From CAYPKG01 sp964411275 (lineage in GTDB: Bacteria; Bacillota; Clostridia; Christensenellales; CAG-138): a stretch of DNA of 64,000 nucleotides. The number at the start of each line of letters is the position of its first letter. The first letter of the stretch is position 1. The stretch covers positions 7,974-71,973 of the forward strand of contig CAYPKG010000007.1 in assembly GCA_964411275.1 (NCBI GenBank), read 5' to 3'. The position numbers and the translations under genes were made by a program. Positions 50,383 to 58,480 of the stretch are shown piece after piece. The notes under the pieces are model-generated. The model worked only from the letters and a program-made list of their open reading frames with translations, was not told the DNA's origin and did not search any database.

Positions 50383-51621
50383 TTATCCGCCGATCCGCCC
50401 GCTTTTTTCCAGGGCATGGATATTCGGCTCGCACAGAAATGGTTCCCCCGCGGCTTTCATGGCATTATTTACATCCTTCAAACCAGAGCCTGTGCAGATG
50501 GCGGTAACCGTCTCGTCAGGCCGGATCATGCCCGTTTCCACCGCTTTTTTCACCCCTGCCGCGGCAGTCACCCCCGCAGGCTCTCCAAACACGCCTTCTG
50601 TGCGGCCCAGCAGGCGCATGGCGGCATAAATTTCCTCGTCGCTGACAGCTGCCCACGCGCCGGAGGAAGCGCTTACAGCCCGCAACGCCTTTTTCGGGTT
50701 TCTCGGCACGCCTACAGCGATGCTGTCCGCGATGGTGTTCTCTTTGGCGGCAACCAAATCCCGGCCTTCCCTCGCCGCGTCCACAAAGGGGCAGCACCCG
50801 GAGGATTGCACCCCCAGTATCTTTGGAATGCGCTCGATCATCCCCATCTCGTAGAGATCATTGAAGCCGTTGTACACGCCACCGATGGTGCAGCCATCTC
50901 CCACGGATACGGCCACCCAGTCGGTGGGCTGCCAGTTCATCTGCTCCGCAATCTCCAGGGCGACGGTCTTTTTCCCCTCAGTGAGGATGGGATTGATCCC
51001 GGCGTTGCGGTTGTAAAATCCCCATTTTTCAATGGCGTCCCGGGAAAGCTCGAATGTCTGCCGGTAATCCCCCCGGACGCTGATGACATTGGCGCCGAAT
51101 ATCAAAAGCTGGGCAACCTTCCCCTTGGGCGCGCGCTCCGGCACGAATATCACGGTTTTAACCCCCATCCGCGCGGCGTTGCCCGCCACGGAGGAGGCGG
51201 CGTTGCCGGTGGACGAGCAGGCGATTGTATCATAGCCAAGCTCCAGCGCCTTGGCTACCGCAACGGCGCTGGCCCGGTCTTTCAATGAGGCGGTGGGATT
51301 GAGCCCGTCGTCCTTGATGTAAAGGGCCTTGAGCCCCAGCTCATCCCCAAGGCGGTTGGATGAATACAGCGGCGTCCATCCCACCCGCAAAAACCGCGAC
51401 AGCCCTTTTCCGGCAATGGGCATCAGCGCCCGATAGCGCCACATGCTGTTATCCCGGTCCTTCGCGAGGGTTTCCCGGTTCATTTGTTTTTTTACTTGCG
51501 CATAGTCGAATACGATGTCGAGGATGCCCTTTTCTCCACAGTAAGGGCAGGTCATCCGCTCCTGCTCGTAAGAGAATTCCGCGTTGCATACCGTACAGCG
51601 GTAGCCCGATATATTAGACAT
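50383..51621 (-). CDS. Threonine synthase-like PLP enzyme (zinc-ribbon type, second copy)
   Basis: A 412-residue fold-type II PLP enzyme. An N-terminal zinc ribbon (YRCTVCNAEF, MTCPYCGEKG) precedes the catalytic part: VGWTPLYSSNRLGDELG, PLP lysine in NPTASLKDRASA, SSTGNAASSVAGNAARMG and AVSVGDGCTIGGVYNGF. This short, ribbon-bearing type occurs in archaea and Clostridia and is annotated threonine synthase, but it may act on other phosphorylated or hydroxylated substrates. Since thrC at 27298 is the standard form, a different role is plausible. Monocistronic. Confidence 0.85.
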   Translation of the reverse strand: MSNISGYRCTVCNAEFSYEQERMTCPYCGEKGILDIVFDYAQVKKQMNRETLAKDRDNSMWRYRALMPIAGKGLSRFLRVGWTPLYSSNRLGDELGLKALYIKDDGLNPTASLKDRASAVAVAKALELGYDTIACSSTGNAASSVAGNAARMGVKTVIFVPERAPKGKVAQLLIFGANVISVRGDYRQTFELSRDAIEKWGFYNRNAGINPILTEGKKTVALEIAEQMNWQPTDWVAVSVGDGCTIGGVYNGFNDLYEMGMIERIPKILGVQSSGCCPFVDAAREGRDLVAAKENTIADSIAVGVPRNPKKALRAVSASSGAWAAVSDEEIYAAMRLLGRTEGVFGEPAGVTAAAGVKKAVETGMIRPDETVTAICTGSGLKDVNNAMKAAGEPFLCEPNIHALEKSGRIGG

Positions 51622-51858
51622 ATTACACCTCTTATGATATGTATGAAAGAGATCGCTGTTCTGTTTCTACTATACTATAAAGCAAGCAGTTTGTACAGAA
51701 AAAATCATAAAAATATTCTTTACAGCTAAAAATATTTATGTTCCGGCGCGCCGGGCAGAGCATCACCAATATAGGAATAAAATAGCAATCAATATTTACC
51801 TTTTGCTTTCTTTTTTATTCCATTTTGCAAAACAATGTGGTTTTTGGATGTACCAAAT

Positions 51859-51884
51859 GGGCGCGCCAGAATTTCGGCGCGCCC
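51859..51884. terminator. Hairpin downstream of the serA-like gene
   Basis: GGGCGCGCC (51859-51867), 8-base loop, GGCGCGCCC (51876-51884). It lies about 100 bases past the dehydrogenase stop, after repeat copy A; a self-complementary CCGGCGCGCCGG occurs further on near 51743. No long T-tract. The 358-base gap otherwise holds only the thrC-like upstream region. Confidence 0.5.
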
Positions 51885-51912
51885 GTGTTATGAACATGGA
51901 TTGATCATCCTG

Positions 51913-51980
51913 AGTTGAACAATCAAAGCGTAAACCCTCAAAAAAGCGCAGGCTGCCCAGCAGCGGCGGTTTTATGACAT
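51913..51980 (-). repeat. Dispersed repeat family 2, copy A
   Basis: Read on the minus strand, 68 bases match 61098-61165 with about 60 identities by eye. It starts in the base next to the serA-like stop codon, with ATGTCATAAAACCGCCGC, and includes TTTTTTGAGGGTT and TTTGATTGTTC. Function unknown; a hairpin-rich non-coding element. Confidence 0.75.
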
Positions 51981-52894
51981 CAGATATTGAATTCCCGCCG
52001 GATGTGGGCGACAATTTCCTCGCCAATGCGGGTTTGCGCCTCTTTGGTAGAGCCGCCCACATGGGGGGTCATGCTCACCTTGGGGTGATGAATAAGCCGC
52101 TGGTTTAAGCAGGGCTCTTCCTGATACACGTCGATGCCCGCGCCGGAAAGCTTGCCGCTGTCAAGGGCATCGAGAAGCGCCTCCTCATCCACAAGGCTTC
52201 CCCGGGCGGTGTTGATGAGCACAGCGCCATCCTTCATCTTCCCGATAAAATCGCGGTTTACCAGCGGCGGACAGCCCTTTTGCGCCGGCATATGCAGCGA
52301 CACATAATCCGCTTTTGCCAGGAGCGCGTCCATATCCCTATGAACGCAGGGTTCATGTTCCTTTTTGGGGCCGGAGCGGTTGGTATACATCACATGCATG
52401 CCCAGTGCCCTTGCCATGCGGGCGGTTTCCTGGGCAATGCGGCCCATGCCCACCAGCCCCACGGTTTTCCCGGCGATTTCCGTGCCCTTATAGGACTTCT
52501 TCTCCCATTTTCCTTCCCGCATTGTGGCGTTGGCAATGCCGATGAAGCGCGCCACCGCAAACATATGGCCGATGGCCAGTTCCGCGACCGAAGCGGAACT
52601 TGCGTTGGGGGTGTTGCATACAACGATGCCATGATCCATGGCGTACTGCACGTCGATGTTGTCAACCCCCACGCCGCCGCGGATGATCAGCCTTAGCTTC
52701 CCTGTGCACAGCGCCGCGTCGATCACGGGCTCACGCACCTTGGTGGCGGAGCGCACCACCAGCACATCGAAATTCTTGACCTGTTCCATCAGCTCTTCTA
52801 CCTCGTAGAATTGCTGCACCACCTCGCAGCCCAGCTCCGTCAATGTCTGTACCGCTTTTTTGTCCATTCCATCACTGGCTAAAATGCGTAACAT
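51980..52894 (-). CDS. D-2-hydroxyacid dehydrogenase, short 3-phosphoglycerate dehydrogenase type
   Basis: A 304-residue NAD-dependent dehydrogenase. NAD loop GLVGMGRIAQETARMA (about 146), active-site arginine in INTARGSLVDEEAL, glutamate in VYQEEPCLN and histidine in MTPHVGGST. No ACT domain. It starts at ATG 52894 after AGGAGAG and follows serC on the same strand, so it is likely the partner SerA of the phosphorylated serine pathway; other hydroxyacids are possible. A longer ACT-containing paralogue lies at 57187. Confidence 0.87.
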   Translation of the reverse strand: MLRILASDGMDKKAVQTLTELGCEVVQQFYEVEELMEQVKNFDVLVVRSATKVREPVIDAALCTGKLRLIIRGGVGVDNIDVQYAMDHGIVVCNTPNASSASVAELAIGHMFAVARFIGIANATMREGKWEKKSYKGTEIAGKTVGLVGMGRIAQETARMARALGMHVMYTNRSGPKKEHEPCVHRDMDALLAKADYVSLHMPAQKGCPPLVNRDFIGKMKDGAVLINTARGSLVDEEALLDALDSGKLSGAGIDVYQEEPCLNQRLIHHPKVSMTPHVGGSTKEAQTRIGEEIVAHIRREFNI

Positions 52895-53047
52895 AAATAA
52901 GTCTCTCCTTTTTTCAGCTTTAGGGGAAAGCAGTTTCTGCCCTGGGGCAGTCATTCGGTTGTACATGCAATACGGTTAACGGTTTCTTTCTGAACCGGGC
53001 AGACAGCGGCATTGCTGCCTGCCCGGAAAACAACATGAAATTTTAGA

Positions 53048-54133
53048 TTACAGCCCTGCTTCGAACTTCTTCATAAAATCGACGAGTTTTTCCACGCCTT
53101 CTATGGGCATGGCGTTGTAAATCGAAGCGCGCATGCCGCCCACGGAGCGGTGGCCCTTCAGGTTGGCAAAGCCCAATGCGGCGGTTTCCTTTACGAACCG
53201 GGCGTTGACCTCATCGTCCTCGGCGCGGAACGTTATGTTCATCATGGAGCGGCTTTCCTTTGATACCGGGTTTTTAAACACGGCGCTGCTGTCGAGATAA
53301 TCATAGAGAAGCTGCGCCTTTTTCTCATTAAACGCCTTGCGCGCGCTGAGCCCGCCGCTCGCCTTGATCCAATCGAGCACCAGCTTGCATACATAGATGG
53401 AATAGCACGGCGGCGTGTTGTACATCGAGTCGTTTTTCGCCAGGACGCTATAATTGCACATTGTGGGTACAAATTGGGGCAAATCCTCCCGGATCAGATC
53501 CTCCCGGATGATCACCACCGTCAGCCCGGCCGGGGCCATGTTCTTCTGGGCGCCCGCGTAGATGAGGCCGAATTTCGAAACGTCCACCGGCTCCGACAGG
53601 ATGCAGCTGGACATGTCCGCCACCAGCGGCACGTCCCCAGTGTCCGGGATGTAATCCCATTTGGTTCCGAATATGGTGTTGTTCAAGCAAATGTGCACAT
53701 AATCCGCGTCCGGCCGGAGATTGAGTTCCTCCTGGCGGGGGATGCGGGAGAATGTCTCGGATTTGGTGGTGGCCGCCAGCTGGATGTCTCCGTATTTCTT
53801 CGCCTCGTCATAGGCCTTGCCGGAGAACTGGCCGGTGACGATATAATCCGCTTTGCCGGTTTTCATAAGGTTCATGGGAACCATAGCGAACTGCAGGCTC
53901 GCGCCGCCCTGGAGCAACAACACCTTGTAATTGTCCGGGATGGCCATAACCTCGCGCAAAAGCGCCCCGCATTCCTTGATGATGCCGTCATACACCTTGG
54001 AGCGGTGGCTCATTTCCATGACGCTCATGCCGGAACCTTGATAGTTTAGCATGTCGTCCCGGGCAAGCTCCAGCACGCTTTCAGGGAGCATGGACGGTCC
54101 TGCCGAGAAATTATAAATGCGATCGTATGCCAT
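53048..54133 (-). CDS. serC: Phosphoserine aminotransferase SerC (active form)
   Basis: A 361-residue class V PLP aminotransferase making phosphoserine from 3-phosphohydroxypyruvate. N-terminus YNFSAGPSMLPESVLE, substrate residues in MEMSHRSKVYDGI (His-Arg), GGASLQFAMVPMNLM, the aspartate in VPLVADMSSCILSEP and the PLP lysine 197 in YAGAQKNMAPAG are all present. ATG 54133 after AGGAGGAG. It has its own strong promoter and precedes the short dehydrogenase gene. Confidence 0.95.
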   Translation of the reverse strand: MAYDRIYNFSAGPSMLPESVLELARDDMLNYQGSGMSVMEMSHRSKVYDGIIKECGALLREVMAIPDNYKVLLLQGGASLQFAMVPMNLMKTGKADYIVTGQFSGKAYDEAKKYGDIQLAATTKSETFSRIPRQEELNLRPDADYVHICLNNTIFGTKWDYIPDTGDVPLVADMSSCILSEPVDVSKFGLIYAGAQKNMAPAGLTVVIIREDLIREDLPQFVPTMCNYSVLAKNDSMYNTPPCYSIYVCKLVLDWIKASGGLSARKAFNEKKAQLLYDYLDSSAVFKNPVSKESRSMMNITFRAEDDEVNARFVKETAALGFANLKGHRSVGGMRASIYNAMPIEGVEKLVDFMKKFEAGL

Positions 54134-54194
54134 TTGCGTTCTCCTCCTATTATGCTGTATAGATTTGTATCCGTTAAGCTGTTCTTTCACTATC

Positions 54195-54223
54195 ATTATA
54201 CGGCTAAGTCATGCGCATTGCAA
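54195..54223 (-). promoter_or_regulatory. Predicted promoter of serC
   Basis: On the minus strand TTGCAA (54223-54218), 17-base spacer, perfect TATAAT (54200-54195), 60 bases before the ATG. Confidence 0.72.
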
Positions 54224-54289
54224 GCCCGTTAAAAAAATATTTTTAGGCTTGTTGAATTTTTTTTAGCATTTTCCCGCTTATAGCAAAAT

Positions 54290-54360
54290 ACCCTTCGCCT
54301 CGTCCAGATGACGACCCGCTTAAAACTGCGTTTCCTGTCATTCTGGGCGAAGCGAAGGGT
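54290..54360. repeat. Imperfect inverted repeat with CCCTTCGC arms
   Basis: ACCCTTCGC and CCAGATGAC (54290-54312) face GTCATTCTGGGCGAAGCGAAGGGT (54337-54360; arm shown in two parts GTCATTCTGGG and CGAAGCGAAGGGT). The motif GTCATTCTGGGCGAAGCG is one I recall as a dispersed intergenic repeat in many Clostridia. It lies between lysC and serC and may also end lysC transcription. Confidence 0.65.
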
Positions 54361-54428
54361 CTTATGTTCTCCCGTCCAATGGACAGGTTTTCCTGACGAT
54401 TCCCGTACAGGGGCCTTTTTCTGGTCTT

Positions 54429-55736
54429 TTACTCTACAAACGCGTTGTAAATGGCTTGAATGGCGGGCTGCAGCTCGTCGCTCTCCACGCCCACGATGAT
54501 GTTCATCTCGCTGGAGCCCTGGTCGATCATGCGGATGTTGACCCCCACATTGGCAAGGGCGGTAAACAGCTTTCCCGACACGCCTACGGAACGCACCATG
54601 CCCCGGCCAACCGTAGCAATCAACGCCATGTTGTCGTGGATTTCCACGCTGTCGGCGTTGCAGGAAGCCATCAGCTCGTCGGTGACCAGCTGGCGCTTGC
54701 CCTCCAGCTCCTTATCCTCCACCACCAGCGACATGGTGTCGATGCCGGTGGGCATATGCTCAAAGGAGATCCGGTGCTTTTTCAAAACGGACAAAACATT
54801 GTAGCCAAAGCCGATCTCGCCGTGCATATTGTCCTTGGCGATGGCGATCACCGTAAACCCGGTACGCCCCGCAATGCCGGTGACGCGGCCCTCGTGGGTG
54901 GCGCCCTCGTTGTCGGGGATGATAAGCGTTCCCGGTTCTTCAGGCGCATTGGTATTGCGCACATTGATGGGGATACAGGCCTGCCGTACGGGGAAAATGC
55001 TGTCCTCGTGCAAAACCGTTGCGCCCATGTACGCAAGCTCCCGAAGCTCGGAATAGGTGATCTGTGCGATATGCTTGGGATTGTTCACAAGCCTGGGATC
55101 CGCCATCAAAAACCCGGATACATCCGTCCAGTTCTCATAGAGGTCCGCGCCCACGCCTCTGGCAACCAGCGCCCCGGTGATATCCGAGCCGCCCCGGGGA
55201 AACACCTTGATTTGCCCATCCGGCAGGCTGCCGTAAAAGCCCGGAACCACCACCCGGGTCATGGATTTCAATTGCTCCATCCGCCGCTGGGTCTCCTCAG
55301 GGTCGAACACGCCGTTGGGGTCAAAGCTCACAAGCTCAGCCGCATCCACAAACGCAAACCCGAGATAATCAGCCAGCATCAGCCCGTTGAGGTATTCTCC
55401 ACGGCTGGCCGCGTAATCCGCGCTGGCTCCGTCCATCAGGTGGTTCCAAATGATTTGCAGATGGGCGCGGATGTCAATGCGAAGCGACAGCTCCTGGGCG
55501 ATGTCGATGTAGCGCTGCGCGATCTCGTCGAACGCCTCTTCAAAGGATTGTCCCGCCGCCGCCTGGGCCTGGCAGCAGAAGAGCAGGTCCGTGATTTTAT
55601 TATCCTTATAGCTGCGCTTTCCGGGCGCCGAGGGTACCAGATATGCCCGGTTCAAATCCCCTTCCATAATCGCCCGAACCTTACGAAACTGCGCGGCATC
55701 CGCCAGAGAACTGCCGCCAAACTTTGCAACCTTCAC
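54429..55736 (-). CDS. lysC: Aspartate kinase
   Basis: A 435-residue aspartokinase, first step to lysine, methionine and threonine. KFGGSSLADA at 4-13, VPSAPGKRSYKDNKITDLL, VVPGFYGSLPDGQIKVFPRGGSDITGAL (core FPRGGSDITGA) and C-terminal paired ACT domains (GFTVIAIAKDNMHGEIGFGYNVL; VGVSGKLFTALANVGVNIRMI) for feedback control. Start is GTG 55736 with TTGGAGG in front; a TTG five codons earlier overlaps that ribosome site and is rejected. It follows the DUF1015 gene by 47 bases in the same operon. Confidence 0.93.
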   Translation of the reverse strand: MKVAKFGGSSLADAAQFRKVRAIMEGDLNRAYLVPSAPGKRSYKDNKITDLLFCCQAQAAAGQSFEEAFDEIAQRYIDIAQELSLRIDIRAHLQIIWNHLMDGASADYAASRGEYLNGLMLADYLGFAFVDAAELVSFDPNGVFDPEETQRRMEQLKSMTRVVVPGFYGSLPDGQIKVFPRGGSDITGALVARGVGADLYENWTDVSGFLMADPRLVNNPKHIAQITYSELRELAYMGATVLHEDSIFPVRQACIPINVRNTNAPEEPGTLIIPDNEGATHEGRVTGIAGRTGFTVIAIAKDNMHGEIGFGYNVLSVLKKHRISFEHMPTGIDTMSLVVEDKELEGKRQLVTDELMASCNADSVEIHDNMALIATVGRGMVRSVGVSGKLFTALANVGVNIRMIDQGSSEMNIIVGVESDELQPAIQAIYNAFVE

Positions 55737-55783
55737 CGTGTTAACCTCCAAATTTCACTCAGTGGCCGAAACCGCTTACCCCA

Positions 55784-57106
55784 TTAATCTAAAATGCGCC
55801 TGCACTCGATATAATACCGCTTTTCGTTGGCTTCGCCCATGGAGAATGTTTTGCGCGGCAGCGCCCCATCGTACACCATGGTGGGAAATAAATCCTCTTT
55901 GCCCATGCCGGGAAGCAAAAATCCCACCGCATCCGGCTTTTTCGCAAGCGACCGGGTCACGTCCTCGCCATGGATATAGTCTACCTCGCTGCCCGGAATT
56001 TCTTTTACGAGTTCGTCAAGCGCGGACTGCAGCGCTCCCACCGGCAGCTGCTGAGCTGGGTTCACGATCACAAGCGCGCCCTCCCAATCCCCATAAAAAC
56101 AGGGAATGACAAATGTCTTTTGATCAGCAGCCGGGGCTTCTTCCATTTTCACAATCCGGCAATCCCCGTTTTGCTTTTTCAGGCAATTAACGAGGGTCTC
56201 CATAGCCGCTTTAGGCGACACGCCAAACAGCACCCGGTGAATGGGCTCGAATACGATGCCCTCGTCATGCACGTTTTCCACCTCCACCAGAGCGTAGCGG
56301 GCGGCGCAACCGGCCCATTGATCCTCCGCAAGGGTCTGCTTCAACGCTTCCCAGGCCGCCTTGGCAGTGGCCAAAGAATGGTTGCCGTCGCCCATGGCGA
56401 ACAGCAGCGGCGCGGCGCCAGCGCCATACTTCGCCTGGAACTTATCCGCGTCTTTCAGGCCGTTGAGGGCGGAAATCACCTGATCGATCAGGGCCTCATC
56501 GTTTACGAAACGGCCCTCCACATGCCCGCCGTCCAGCATCAGATCCGTGTCGTACAATAGCGGCAGGCTCGCTTTTTTCGCGGCGATAGGCTCGATCACA
56601 GTTCGTGCCGGGTCGTCGATGAGCACGAGAATATGCGGCGACTCCAGCTTTGCGCCCTGGCGGATGCGCAGCCGGGGCGGGATGCGGGAAACAACCGTTC
56701 CCTCCGACGCCCGGATGAGGGTTTGCGCCCCCTTATTGTAATCATATTTCTCAAGATCCAGCGCCATGACAAGGCCCAAGCGGGTTTTCCCCTCCGCCTG
56801 CCGGGTGACAAGCACAAAGCCCTCGCCCCGGTCCTCCAGCACGCCGTCTGCAAGATACGTTTCCATCGTCCGGCGGGCTTTGGCGATCCGTTCTTCCTCC
56901 CCAGGCTTGCCAAGATACGCCTCGGGCAAAATCAGGTTCAAGGTAGACGGCGCGTCTTTCACGATTGACTCCGCCGCTTCCCAGTATTCCGGTTGCGACG
57001 AAAACTGGTCGCAAGCGACCACCGCCCATTTTGAAAAATCAATGTCCTCCCGGGGCAGGCAGATTCGCGGCACCAGCACGCCGACTTCGTTTTGATTACG
57101 GTTCAT
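55784..57106 (-). CDS. DUF1015 family protein
   Basis: A 440-residue cytosolic protein of DUF1015. Seen: GVLVPRICLPREDIDFSKWAVVACDQF near the start, FAMGDGNHSLATAKAAWEALK in the middle and the HGEDVTRSLAKKPDAVGFLL region near the end. The GDGNHS signature is family-typical. Its biochemical role is not established, but it is strongly associated with serA/serC in Clostridia; here it sits between an ACT-type serA and lysC. AAGGAGG precedes ATG 57106. Confidence 0.9.
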   Translation of the reverse strand: MNRNQNEVGVLVPRICLPREDIDFSKWAVVACDQFSSQPEYWEAAESIVKDAPSTLNLILPEAYLGKPGEEERIAKARRTMETYLADGVLEDRGEGFVLVTRQAEGKTRLGLVMALDLEKYDYNKGAQTLIRASEGTVVSRIPPRLRIRQGAKLESPHILVLIDDPARTVIEPIAAKKASLPLLYDTDLMLDGGHVEGRFVNDEALIDQVISALNGLKDADKFQAKYGAGAAPLLFAMGDGNHSLATAKAAWEALKQTLAEDQWAGCAARYALVEVENVHDEGIVFEPIHRVLFGVSPKAAMETLVNCLKKQNGDCRIVKMEEAPAADQKTFVIPCFYGDWEGALVIVNPAQQLPVGALQSALDELVKEIPGSEVDYIHGEDVTRSLAKKPDAVGFLLPGMGKEDLFPTMVYDGALPRKTFSMGEANEKRYYIECRRILD

Positions 57107-57186
57107 CTGTGTTCCTCCTTACCTTTTTTTGACGTTTTTAATTCGTCGCAAATACGGCGCAGCCCAAACACAGGCCGCCGTTCGTC

Positions 57187-58353
57187 TTACAGATGTTCGA
57201 TCACCCGGACCCGGATCATGCCGCTGATGTTCGTGAGCGCGTCCACCGCGCTCTTGGGCAGAGCATTGTCCAGATCCAGCAGCGTATATGCGATATCGCC
57301 CCGGCTCTTGTTCACCATGTTGGCGATATTGCAGTTTGCTGCCGCCACAATGGCCGCCAGCTGACCCACCATGTTGGTCACATTGGAGTGCAGGGCGCAG
57401 ATCCGGCATTGCCCGGAGGGGGCCATGATGCAAGCGGGGAAATTCACGCTGTTTTCCACATTCCCGAGACGCAGGTATTGATGGAGCTGCCTGGCCGCCA
57501 TGCGCGCGCAGTTTTCTTCGCTTTCCGGGGTGGACGCCCCCAAATGCGGCACCAGCACCACGCCTTTTTTCCCAATCAGCTCCTCGCTGGGGAAATCGCA
57601 GATATAGCGGCTTAGCCGCCCAGACGCAAGGGCTGCAAGGGCCGCAGCATTGTCCACCAGCCCGCCCCGGGCAAGGTTTAACAGCATGGCCCCGGGCTTG
57701 ATGAGGGACAGGGCCTTTTCTCCTATATAATTGCGGGTCTTTTCCATCAGCGGCACATGGATTGTCAGATAATCGCAGCGGGGCAGCAGCTCCTCCATGG
57801 AATTCGCCCGCTGGATCGACCGGGACAGGCCCCAGGCATGCTCGATGGAAATAAACGGATCATACCCCACCACATGCATGCCGATGGCATGCGCGTCGTT
57901 TGCCACCATGACGCCGATTGCGCCAAGGCCGATGACCCCCAGTGTTTTGCCGTACAGCTCGTGGCCGATAAACTGCCGCTTCCCCTGCTCCACCTCAACG
58001 GGCACGTCCGGGCCGTTTAGGGTATTCACCCACGCGATGCCTTCCATGACATTGCGCGAGGCCAGCAGCATACAGCACAGCGCCAGTTCCTTCACGGCGT
58101 TGGCGTTGGCGCCGGGGGTGTTGAACACGGCCACGCCCGCCTCGGTGCAGCGCTCAATGGGGATGTTGTTGGTGCCTGCACCCGCCCGGGCAATTGCCAG
58201 CAATTCCGAATTCAGCTCGCGCCCCCGGCAGTCCGCACTGCGTACCAAAATGGCTTCAGGGTTCGCTGCGTCGGAAGATACCTGATAGGCGTCCTTGCCC
58301 AGATGCTCATAAATGGCATCCGAAATCGCATTGAGAGTCAGTATCCGGTACAT
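57187..58353 (-). CDS. serA: D-3-phosphoglycerate dehydrogenase with ACT domain
   Basis: A 388-residue NAD-dependent enzyme starting serine synthesis. NAD loop GVIGLGAIGVMVAND (about 146), arginine in LNLARGGLVDNAA, glutamate in DFPSEELIG and histidine in LVPHLGASTPESEE keep the active site. An ACT domain (about 320-388, CRICALHSNVTNMVGQLAAIVAAANCNIANM, core NVTNMVGQLA) allows serine feedback. Start at ATG 58353 or the GTG two codons earlier; the ribosome site is weak. Transcribed with the upstream SerC-like gene and downstream DUF1015 and lysC. Confidence 0.92.
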   Translation of the reverse strand: MYRILTLNAISDAIYEHLGKDAYQVSSDAANPEAILVRSADCRGRELNSELLAIARAGAGTNNIPIERCTEAGVAVFNTPGANANAVKELALCCMLLASRNVMEGIAWVNTLNGPDVPVEVEQGKRQFIGHELYGKTLGVIGLGAIGVMVANDAHAIGMHVVGYDPFISIEHAWGLSRSIQRANSMEELLPRCDYLTIHVPLMEKTRNYIGEKALSLIKPGAMLLNLARGGLVDNAAALAALASGRLSRYICDFPSEELIGKKGVVLVPHLGASTPESEENCARMAARQLHQYLRLGNVENSVNFPACIMAPSGQCRICALHSNVTNMVGQLAAIVAAANCNIANMVNKSRGDIAYTLLDLDNALPKSAVDALTNISGMIRVRVIEHL

Positions 58354-58480
58354 ACTCACTTGCCGCGCGCCGGTTACCCGGCGGCGGACTTCCTTTCTAA
58401 ATTGTTAAATATTGCAGCGCGCCTGTGGGCGCGCGACATTTCTAATTTTGTTAAAAAACCGCTTCTGCTTGTGTTACCCG

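Noticed and set aside
54456..55787. Open frame of 443 codons on the plus strand over lysC
   Set aside because: Antisense shadow; lysC has complete kinase and ACT motifs and the shadow protein is His/Arg-rich without any family.
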